64,000 bases of DNA. It comes from Zygnema cylindricum (Eukaryota; Streptophyta; Zygnematophyceae; Zygnematales; Zygnemataceae). Location: NCBI GenBank assembly GCA_037447655.1, contig JBBHKE010000672.1, positions 199,001-263,000 of the forward strand, read 5' to 3'. A program made the position numbers and the translations under genes. Shown piece after piece: positions 55,217 through 64,000 of this stretch (positions are counted from its first letter, which is position 1; each line of letters starts with the position of its first letter). Under the pieces are notes generated by a model. That model saw only the letters and a program-made list of their open reading frames with translations, was not told the origin of the DNA and did no database searches.

Positions 55217-56216
55217 TGCAATTCTGTGTCCTCCATTGGACCACAAAATACAGGAAGCCACTAGATAGTATTAAACTAACCCACTTTAAGCCAAAACCAT
55301 TGATGCCCCAGAAGGCAAACTAACAATTTGATTACTTCCTTGTGTAGCCTAGACTCCCCTGAGTTCGTAGCAAAAAGAATCACTGAAAACGGCAAACCAG
55401 CCGATAAGTTATGAGTCGGCAAAGATGCCAAGTTTATACAAACTCTCAAAGTGAGAGGTTCCTATCTACCAAAATTCTTTAAGTCCTAAATCCCTCTCAC
55501 AAACCCTATCTATTGAAGTACGAACCAATCGGATCACTGTTCAGTACAAAAAAGTACTATGGCCGATGTACTTTCTGTACGGCCCATGTACGGCAACGCC
55601 ATTATGTGGACGCGTGTCCACTTTTCACTTTTCCTTATGTTCGCCGGAATTCCTGCGACCAAATGTCATCCCTCCACGTGGCGCCACGTCACGCCACGTC
55701 GATAAACGCCAAAAGTGACCATTCCGTGATCTCGGCATTGATGTACGCCGTCGGATCAGATTCGATATTAAATGTCCGCCGTCGAAAACAAATGTCCTAT
55801 TCATTTGTTTGCGTGCGAGATAATGTTCGCACTATATAATACTTGGTCCCATGTTCTTTCGTTTGTATTTCCGTTAATCGAATTCATAGACGTAACATTG
55901 TTTAAGTAAATATCAAACCTAATGTATGCTAAAGGACTTTTACGACAGACATGTTAGAGCTAACGGCTAAGCCGCGCTCTACCGGTCGAAGGTTCGAGCC
56001 TTGCCGGACTTAACCTTTTGTTGAGAGTGACATAAGTCACTCTTTAGCCTTGCTTGCTTAAGTTAGGACAGCCATGGCTCAGCCACCCTCTCTATCCCTC
56101 AGTGACTACGACAAGTATGGTGGGAAGAGAGAGGAGGGGGAGGCACGCTGTCCACCTTTTCTATTTGTACTAAGTTCAGACCTAGAAAATACCATATAAA
56201 AATAATAATTTCAATA
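55217..56216 (-). repeat. 5' LTR of element B
   Basis: 1000 bp from TGCAATTCTGTG to TTTCAATA (terminal CA mutated to TA). It is followed by CATAG. It is 22 bp longer than its partner, mainly because the partner lacks an AGGAGGGGGAGGCACGCTGT-type stretch near 56130-56150. Confidence 0.9.
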
Positions 56217-56221
56217 CATAG

Positions 56222-57010
56222 AGCTTAGGAGAGGGAGTCCAAGTATTTAAGCATTGTGTGTAGGAGCTGATTGGCGGAAGCATGATGAGGAGAGAGGGAA
56301 AGATCCCTATCAAAACTTTGGTGGAAGAGGACAAGGAGGTGGCAGATTTGATAGACAGGGGAGAGGAACTTCTCGAGGAGGATTATGTCACTTATGCAAG
56401 AAATTGGGACACTATATTGCAGATTGTGACAGACTTGCAGAACTTTGAGTGAAAGCTGGTCAGGGAACCTCAAAGGATGGAGGAAAGAAAAAATCTTTCC
56501 TAACTTAAGTTCTTGATGAGGAAGTGGAAAAAAAAACTGAACCAGAAGAGGAGCTTTAGGAGCTTCTTCTTAATCCGAAAAACGCTAAAAAGCATGTCGA
56601 CATTCCACGGAGACAAAAGTGTGCTTTCGGAGGTAAGAGGGATCCACCTGAGGATGGGTGGATCATTGACTCAGAGGCTTCAATATATATGTGCAAAGAT
56701 AAGCGGTGGTTCACTAAACTGAGATAGATCCCAGCAGTTGAGATAGAGTATAGAGATGGTAGAGTACAAACTACAAGTCTTGTTGGAACTATTGAATTAA
56801 AGGTTCTAGTTGATGGAAAGGCCTCAATTGTAACACTCTCAAACGTTCTTTACATTCCACAGCTTAGGAATTACCTAGTCTCAATAGGTGTCCTAGATGA
56901 AAAGGAGTTCGAAATAGGAACTAGGAAAAGAATCTTCACAGCAAGCTTTGATAATAAGGTTTATTTCATAACTGAGAAGAGCAGTCAAGGAATGTTCAGA
57001 ATTGTTCTTT
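56222..57010 (+). pseudogene. Element A gag 3' part and protease
   Basis: This continues from 43442 as ELRRGS after removing one CATAG. The zinc knuckle CHLCKKLGHYIADC lies at about 56387-56428. Then comes an acidic linker with stops, and the protease start GWIIDSEASIYMCKDK (about 56658-56705), with the Gly of DSGA changed to Glu. Blocks RVQTTSLVGTIELKVLV and FDNKVYFITEKSSQGMFR follow. Several TAG/TGA codons interrupt it. Confidence 0.86.
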
Positions 57011-59870
57011 GAAATGAAAAGAGTGTTCTCTACTCGTGTGCAAGTGAGATGATGCTTTGTTATAAAAGGTTGGGGCATGTGCATCTAGATAGATTAAAGA
57101 AAATAAAGAAAAAGGGAATAGTGGAGGGTTTTACGTTTGAAGATGATGAGACCTTTGATGATTGTAGTGGATGTGCCCAAAGGAAGATTCATAGACTTCC
57201 ATTTCCAAAGGCAACCACATTTAGGAGAGAGAAAGTATTAGTTCTAGTTCATAGTGATGTTTGGGGACCTGCTAGGTATGCTTCACATGGGGGGAAGAGA
57301 TGGATGTTAACCATCACAAATGATTGGTCTAGATACACGAAGGTATACTTTCTCAGACATAAGTCAGAGGTATTTAGATGTTTCAAAAAGTATAAAGTAT
57401 GGAGTGAAAAACTACATGAAACCTCAATAAAAGAGATTAAAAAGTGATAATGGGAAAAAATACACCTCAAGGGAATTTGAAGAATATCTTAAAGAAGAAG
57501 GAATTCATCATGAGAAAACTGTTCCCTATATTCCGGAAGAAAATGGAGAAGCAGAAAGAGTGAATAGAACTTTAGAAGATATGCCCACAAGTATGTTAAC
57601 TGATAAGAGGATAGGGTTGCGGTTTTGGGCGGAGTCTATGAACTATGCTAATTTCATCAAAAATAGAGACCTAACTTCAGCAAATAAAGGGGAAACACTG
57701 TATGAGAGGTGGACAGGAAAAAATCCTGATTTGTCTAGTTTGAGAGTGTTCGGAAGTCAAGTCTACAGTTTGGATTCCGATAAGATTAAATGGAAGTTAG
57801 AGGGGAGAGGGAAGCCTGCATATCTTGTAGGATATGATGAGAGCACAAAAGGATACCGAGTGTATGACTTGAAAAAGAGAGATATAATTTTAGTAAAACA
57901 CATAGTGGTGATGAATGAATAGAAGTCCATTGATCCATTCAAATATAATAAAGAAGTCAAAATCAAATTTGAAACGGATCAGTTTTCTGACTTTGACTTT
58001 GAAAATGAAAAGAAGGAAGATGGAGAAAAAGGAAAATCTACAAATCTACCAAATGAGGACGAAAGGACAACATCGGAAGCAACCCCACAATACGAAGTGG
58101 AAACTGACGAGGATTTTGAAAAGAAACTGGAATTGGAAGAGAGGGGAGCTGAAAATCTTCCTAAACGAAACCCAAGGATGCCTTCTATACCGGCCTCCAA
58201 ATTTGAAGGGGGAAGAAAAAGAAGTAAACGACTTCAAGAAAGACAAGTAAATAACCAACTCACAAAGATGTCTCACCCGAATGAACCTCTTACATATTTA
58301 GAGGCCATAAACACCCCACAAAGTAGCCGGTGGATCACAACTATGCATGAAGAAATGGACTCTATCATGGAAGCCAATACATGGGAGTTGGTAGATTGTC
58401 CTCCGGACCGAAAACCGATCAGATGTAAGTGGGTTTTTAAACTTAAATTAAACCTCGATAATACCATTGAGAAGTACAAAGCTAGATTAGTTACAAAAGG
58501 TTATACTGAGAAAGAGGGGATAGACTACGAAGAAGCCTTTGCACCTGTAGTTAGATTTCCTTCTGTTAGAATCTTTTTAAGTATAGCCGCAGCGGAGGAT
58601 ATGGAAATCCACTAGATGGATATTAAAAAAACCTTTTTGCACGGAGAGTTGGAAGAAGAAATTAACATCAGGCAACGGGAAGGATTCGTGGAAAGTGGGG
58701 AAGAAAATAAAGTTTGCAAACTAATAAAATCACTCTATGGGCTTAAGCAAGCCCCGCGACCGTGGAATATAAAGCTAGACGAATTTTTGACAAGTTTGGG
58801 GTATATCAGAATTAGTCCAGATCACTCTATATATTAATTTGAGGATGAGAATGGAGTGATATTTATTGCTATTTATGTGGATGATTTGTTAGTGTCTTAA
58901 GCAAGTCCTTAGATAAAATTAACAAACTAAAACGGTATCTTAGAAGCAGTTTTGATATGAAAGATCTCAGCGAAGCAAAGTACATTTTGGGAATTCAGAT
59001 GGAGAGAGATAGAAGGAATAAAATTATAAGACTCACTCAAAAAGAAGAAATCGGTAATATGCTAGAAAAATTTCAGATCGAAAAGGCAAACGGATGTACT
59101 ACTTCTATGGATTTGAAAAAAATGTTTGAGGGGAGTGAAGAGAGAAGAATATTGATCATTAATGATGAGATGGATGAGATGGAAAGATAATTTATGGAAA
59201 ATATTCCTTATTAGCAAATTGTAGGCAGTTTAATTTGTTTTATGAACTGTACCCGTCTAGATATAGCTGCAGTTGTAGGTGTACTTAGTAGAAGTCGAAA
59301 TGAACCAAGAAAGAGAGACTGGGAGGCTACCAAATGGGTGATGAGATATCTGGTGGGGACAAGGGAATTATGGTTACATGTGGGAGGGGAGTACACTGAC
59401 TTCACCACCTGGAGTGATGCCAGTTATGGAGATGTGTCTTTAAGGAGTGTATGATTAGATATGTGTTGCAAATTTGATCCGGTGCATGTTGTTGGAGTAG
59501 GGAGAAACAAAAAGAAGTTGCTCAGTCCACTATGGAGGCTGAATACATGGCTTTCTGTGCTACCACCAAAGAATTAATGTGGGTTAAATCTCTTCTTGAA
59601 GAACTTCGGTTCATGAAGTCTGGAACTGAAAATGTTTTTTGTGATAATCAAGCTGCTATCTCTATTGTAGCTAATCCGAAACATCACTTCAAAGCTAAAC
59701 ATATGGATATAAGACTAAGATTTGTCAAAGAGAAGGTTAAAAATAAAATTATAAAACTGGTTTATAAAACTGATAGAGAAATGATTGCAGACATGATGAC
59801 AAAAGCAGTGCCTTCCCCTAAGCTGATTTATTGCAGAGAAAACTGTGGATTAAGATTAAAAAGTGACTAG
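57011..59870 (+). pseudogene. Element A integrase, RT and RNase H
   Basis: The integrase zinc motif has CYKRLGHVH (first residue altered) then DCSGCAQRK. The core reads HSDVWGPARYASHGGKRWM and, after a frameshift near 57447, a degraded SDNG box. A GLRFWAESMNYANFIKN and YLVGYDESTKGYRVYDL region is at 57560-57922. The RT N-terminal half is 58097-58615 (KWVFKLKLNLDNTIEKYKAR). A stop at 58615 is followed by MDIKKTFLHGELEEEI and SLYGLKQAPRPWN. IYVDDLL near 58870 is followed by a frame change. RNase H pieces are at 59242-59454 and 59532-59870 (SDASYGDV, MEAEYMAF, DNQAAISI). A purine tract TTTAGGGGAG precedes the 3' LTR. Confidence 0.9.
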
Positions 59871-59883
59871 GAATTTAGGGGAG
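59871..59883 (+). other. Polypurine tract of element A
   Basis: GGAATTTAGGGGAG-type sequence directly before the TGTTGAAA of the 3' LTR. Confidence 0.65.
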
Positions 59884-60766
59884 TGTTGAAAAAAGGTAAT
59901 TAAAAGTTCACTTCTCTATTTTAGTTTTACTTTAAGAAAGAGAGTACGAATCAAATTCACGCCATGGCTGCCGCAATATTTAGAAAGTGGAAGATTTTGA
60001 AGTAGAGGATATTTTACTAAAATGTTGCCTAAGTCCAAATTTGAACCTCGGTCTGTGGACTTCTATATAGTCGTACGTCTTAACCACTAAGGCGTTATCG
60101 AAACGATACACGTGACTGGTTTCAAAGATATATAAACATTAACGCAACAACTAATTAACAGCAGACTAACCAAAAGGAGCAATTCATGCATGTACGCGAA
60201 TCTAAACTGTGTAAAATATGTTTTGATTGGACGGCCGGCATTATAGCCGCCACGCGAAGTGAGCTTTTGGTGGCATACGGAGATAGCGTCACGCGGTGCC
60301 ACGTGGCGCCACATTATTTGATACCGGAGAAATAGGAGGAACCATGGCTTCCAATTTGATAGGTGCCACCTTGTAGACCTTGTTATACAATGGACGTACA
60401 ATAAGTACATCGCCCATTGTACCTTCTTGTACTATATAGTGTTCATATTGGACTAAGGTTTAGTAGTAGGTAGTCGTGAGTAGGCAAACCAAGACTTAGT
60501 AATATTTAGGTACCTCTCTCTAAGAGAGCTTCTAACTATAAAGGTCATCTTTGACCAGCTATAACTTACTGCTCAAGGGAGCAAATTTAGTGATTCTTTT
60601 TGCGTTTGACTCAAAGGAGTCTTTTCCTCACAGAGGTGAGGGTGGTCATAATACTTTTGTGCCTGGGTGGTGCTTATTCAATGGGAAAGTGGAAGGGGCA
60701 AATATTATCCTAGAGGCTTTACATAGGTTGCTCATTCTGTGGGTAAATGGAGACCACAAAATTTCA
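59884..60766 (+). repeat. 3' LTR of element A
   Basis: 883 bp from TGTTGAAAAAAGG to AAAATTTCA, followed by ACCAC. It keeps the tRNA-like module near 60024-60096 in a better preserved form than the 5' LTR. Confidence 0.9.
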
Positions 60767-60851
60767 ACCACAGCCCACCTTAGTTGGTGTGGGAGTCTTG
60801 TAAATGACCCATGATGCGCGTGCTTCCAATGAAATTGACCATGCCCATTGC
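60767..60851. mobile_element. Continuation of the gypsy LTR start after element A
   Basis: Aligns with 10788-10870 (CCACCTTAGTTGGTGTGGGA block). No gene. Confidence 0.6.
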
Positions 60852-61149
60852 TGTTGAATTTGTGAAGTATTTTCTAAGTCTGAATTGTTAAGTAGAAAAA
60901 CAAAAGGGAAAGCGTAGGCATTCTGCCTATACCCCTCTCTCTATCCCCAATACTTGTTGTAGTCACTAAATGAAAAAGAGAGTTGTGGATCCATGGCTGC
61001 CTCGCCTTCATTAGGCAGAACTAAAGAGTGACTTTAAGTCACTCTCAACAAAAGGTTAAGTGTGGCAAGGTTCAAACCTCCTACCGCCAGAGCGTGGCGT
61101 AGCATTCCGCTCTAACATGTTTGTCGTAGAAGTTTGCTAGAATTCATAG
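60852..61149 (+). mobile_element. Truncated B-type LTR in plus orientation
   Basis: It starts TGTTGAATTTGTGAAG and carries the conserved stem-loop with ACTTGTTGTAGTCACTAAAT (reverse of the loop motif), the CCATGGCTGCC block and the reversed tRNA-like module (GGTTCAAACC then GCTCTAACATG). It ends before the rest of the LTR. Confidence 0.7.
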
Positions 61150-61723
61150 GCTCTGGACTTAGGCTAACCAGGCTCCAGACAGAAATGTCCGAGCCTGATG
61201 AGCCTTTGGAGGCTCTATATCCCTACCAATGAGGTCATCTTCACCCACTAAGGTCTGTTGTTCTAATTCCGCTAGTTTTAGTAGCAGCTTTTGTTTCTGT
61301 TTTTGCAATTTTTGAGTAGGCGTTATAGGTACAGGTGTGCAAGCATTTGATCCTAAGCGGAGAGCAACCAATTCTGTTACCATGGCAGCCAATTTAGTAC
61401 TCTGCTACTGAATGATATGTTTCGGTGTCAAACTACTTAGTCCGGGTTCATCAGGAGATCGACGTCCCCACAAATATAAAAGTTAAAATTGCAAAGGATT
61501 AACGGTTGTTTCCCTTTCGCATGTGAACAAATCATATTGCATCATTCCTTTTGGGACCCCATTCTTTTAAAAACATTGCCATTTCTTTTGGCCCATGAAC
61601 CCACAAGCTTTACATTTTGACCCCTCATTTGTATACTTCTTCATTAGCTCGTTAGAGATCCGAGCATTAGAAAATTTAGGAAGTCTGATTTGTCTACTGG
61701 GATTGAGACATCTTAGCACTTTT
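61150..61723 (-). pseudogene. Gypsy gag fragment, copy G3
   Basis: Homologous to 4680-5230 of copy G1. The minus-strand frame 61159-61392 carries a Gln/Lys/Leu-rich coiled-coil-like segment (KLQKQKQKLLLKLAELEQQ) and IEPPKAHQARTFLSGAW. A knuckle near 61565-61620 reads CKACGFMGQKKWQC with its His replaced by Gln. Element L interrupts at 61724. Confidence 0.75.
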
Positions 61724-62772
61724 TGAAACTAAGAGACCTCCAAAAGTCCTCAAAGTGGACAACTTTCAAAAAGCCTCTAGGAAAACCTAAACCCTTTTGT
61801 GTTTCAACAAGAATAACTGCCACCTTGGCAAACAAAAACTATATCCACCTTCACCCTTGTGAACGCAAGACTCCCTTAAGTCGATTGCAAAAAGAATCTT
61901 TTAATTTGCTCCCCTGAGAAGTAAGTTATGGAGGGTCAAAGTTGAATTTTTGTACAGAAACTCTTTGGGAGAGAGGGTCGTATCTACCAATTTTTCTAAG
62001 TCCTATCTCTCTCTCAAACTCTATCTACTGGTGTACGACACAAATTAGATTTCACTGCCGTACACAAATGTACAACTGCCGGTGTACTTTATGTACGAAT
62101 TTTGTACGACATGGCCTAAATGTCGACACATGTCATATCCGGTTTCGGTCCTGTAATCCTCGAAGATGCCGCGATCCAACGTAATTGTGCCGCGTGTCAT
62201 CCGATGTGGCGATGACCATAAACTGCAAAGAATCTCTTCCGCAATCTCGACTTTCTTCTCGGCCGTCCGATTGAATGCAAATTTCAATCGTAGCCGTCAT
62301 AAATGCTTAAGCGGTATTTGTTTCGTAAAAGAAACAAAATGCGCGGTACTCGTTCTTTTTCCATACCAAATTCCGTACGTTTATATAACCGGATCTATGT
62401 CAACGTACACATCCGCTGTTAAATGAATTTCCCTACATGTAAACATTTAATTAAATATCAAACCCCATAGTATCGTCTAGGTTTAACGGTTAGGGCTACC
62501 GCCTATTGGCGTTCTACGGACCAAGATGAATTCCTAGTTTCGACATATTCTTTTAGTAAATAAACCTTCCACTCTATATAACAACTAATCTATTTCCCGT
62601 AAACCTCTAGATAGCCTAAGAAGCCATGGCTCCAGCTTCCTCTCCAACTTCTCAGTGACTACAATAAGTGTGAGAGTTTGTAAAGAGAAGTTTGAGGCAA
62701 ACTGCCTCAACATCTCTTCTATATTCCAATTTCGACGTAGAAAAAACTTTATACGGACAATTAATTTTTGCA
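61724..62772 (-). repeat. 3' LTR of element L
   Basis: 1049 bp from TGAAACTAAGAGACC to TTTTTGCA. The purine tract abutting it is changed to minus-strand AAACGAGGGGAG. Confidence 0.85.
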
Positions 62773-64000
62773 CTCCCCTCGTTTTCTAGAAAATCTTTAA
62801 TTTCAGACCACAATTCTCCCTGCAGGAAATTAGCTTAGGGGAAGGTACAGGTTTGGTTATCATATCTGCTACAATCTCACTATCTGGTCGGTACTCTAAA
62901 CTGATTATTTTGTTTTCTAATTTCTCTCTAACAAAGCTGAGTCTAATGTCCATGTGTTTAGCTTTAAAATGATGTTTATGATTGTCAGAAATAGAGATTG
63001 GTGCCTGATTATCACAAAAAAAATTATGCACACCACTCTAAAGGTGACCAAGCTCACCAAGCAAAGACTTGACCCACATCAATTCTTTTACAACAGAGCA
63101 AGAGGCCATATACTCAGCCTCCATGGTCGATTGAGCAATATCCTTTTATTGTATGTTGCTCCAATAGCAAGCCCCATCACCCACATATAATACATATCCA
63201 TAAGTACATCTCCTCATCAGAGCATCACCATAACTAGCATCACTCCAAGTAGCGATGTCGGTATTCTCCCCACCCAAATGCAACCATAGATCCCAAGTTC
63301 CTATCAAATATCTAAGGACTCTCTTAGCTACCTCCCAATCCCTCTTAGTGGGAGCATTTAGACTTCTATTCAGCACTCCTATAGCTGCAGCTAAATGCGA
63401 CCGGGTACAATTCATAAAATAGATTAGACTTCCCACTACATGCTTTTAAGGAATAGTCTCAAATGAACTTCTGTTCTTCAGGAGATAATTCCTCGTGTAA
63501 GACTATGACTCCTTCTTCCTCACTCCCCTCACTTCCTTTCATTAACTCCATTGGAGTTGTACAACTATTAGCTTTATCCATTTGATATTTTTTAAGCATG
63601 TTCCCTATTGCTTCCTTTTGAGTCAATCTTATTATTTTTCTTTTCCAGTCTCTTTCTACTTGAATTCCCAAAATATGCTTTGCTTCTCCCATATCCTTCA
63701 TTTCAAATCTCCCCTTAAGATCGGTTTTCACTTTATTATTTTTTTTCCATTGATTTACTTAACAGAAGCAAATCATCAACATAAATTGCAATAAATATAA
63801 AACCTTCCTCGTCTTCGAAAACATAGATTGAGTGATCTCAGCTGATCCGGATATATCCCAGACCTGTAAGAAACTCATCAAGCTTCTTATTCCACTGTCA
63901 AGGCGCGTGTTTCAAACCATAAAGAGATTTAATCAGCCGGCATACCTTACTCTCCTCTCCTTCCTCCACAAACCCTTCGGGTTGTCGCATGAAGATCTCC
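62773..64000 (-). pseudogene. Element L RT end and RNase H
   Basis: On the minus strand, the RT connection (FEMKDMGEAKHILGIQVERD, 63459-63731) is followed by MGSLIYFMNCTRSHLAAAIG and SDASYGDALMRRCT (63146-63436). The RNase H end, DNQAPISISDNHKHHFKAKHMD (62786-63031), has its conserved Ala changed to Pro. Frameshifts near 63450, 63740 and 63140. The YVDD-containing part lies near 63770 in another frame. Confidence 0.85.

Larger units (their letters stand above)
43443..56216 (-). mobile_element. Copia element B, middle layer of the nest
   Basis: LTRs at 43443-44420 and 55217-56216. Perfect duplication CATAG at 43438-43442 and 56217-56221. It is opposite in orientation to A. Gag is split by element C at 48159/54609. 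Removing C and one ATAAG restores the gag reading across INTLI and MKLPDEF. Pol carries several stops and frameshifts. Confidence 0.93.
41786..60766 (+). mobile_element. Copia element A, outer shell of a three-level nest
   Basis: LTRs at 41786-42675 and 59884-60766 are flanked by a perfect 5-bp duplication ACCAC. This is the only full element here on the plus strand. Gag-pol is split at 43442/56222 by element B. Removing B and one CATAG restores the gag reading frame across the junction. The coding region has many stops, so A is inactive. Confidence 0.93.
61724..64000 (-). mobile_element. Copia element L, truncated by the window edge
   Basis: It has a 3' LTR (61724-62772) and the 3' half of pol on the minus strand. 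Same family as C and D. The other end is beyond 64000. Confidence 0.88.

Noticed and set aside
55513-55839. Plus-strand 108-residue frame in the B LTR, with a copy at 43831-44064
   Set aside because: It is U3 promoter-like sequence with G-box motifs. The two LTR copies differ by frame-breaking changes, so coding function is unlikely.

Overview
This 64 kb window is eukaryotic and consists almost entirely of LTR retrotransposons. I found no convincing host gene, rRNA or functional tRNA. The host is most likely a plant or streptophyte alga. The primer-binding sites match the anticodon arm of a plant-type initiator tRNA-Met (from memory of that tRNA), and the LTRs carry G-box-like CACGTG motifs. 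I cannot name a species. Most elements lie on the minus strand; element A and two LTR fragments lie on the plus strand.

Layout. 1-970 is the end of an unclassified LTR-like insertion. 971-10774 is a decayed Ty3/gypsy element (G1). Read leftward on the minus strand, it has an LTR (about 9374-10774), a leader ORF, gag with two zinc knuckles, protease, a C5-cytosine DNA methyltransferase (DNMT) domain and reverse transcriptase. A solo copia LTR (7264-8295) interrupts it. 10975-17407 is copia element D. 17408-41748 is a second gypsy copy (G2) with the same protease-DNMT order. It is split by a copia insertion H (23165-33945, TSD CCTTG on both sides) and by a gag-only element E (34863-40494). 41786-60766 is a three-level nest: element A (+, TSD ACCAC) contains B (-, TSD CATAG), which contains C (-, TSD ATAAG). 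60767-61723 holds gypsy and LTR fragments, and 61724-64000 is the start of copia element L, cut by the window edge.

Element C is nearly intact. Its gag-pol is open apart from one apparent 1-nt frameshift between gag and pol and one nonsense codon in RNase H. Its LTRs differ at only about 20 of 1049 positions counted by eye. All other elements carry many stops, frameshifts or deletions.

The strongest unusual observations are these. (1) A DNMT domain sits between protease and reverse transcriptase in two gypsy copies. (2) The copia elements appear to be primed by an internally cleaved (half) initiator tRNA-Met, and the AUG inside that primer-binding site is also the gag start codon. (3) The LTRs share a tRNA-like module in antisense, a stem-loop with a conserved loop, and an array of small hairpins just upstream of the primer site.
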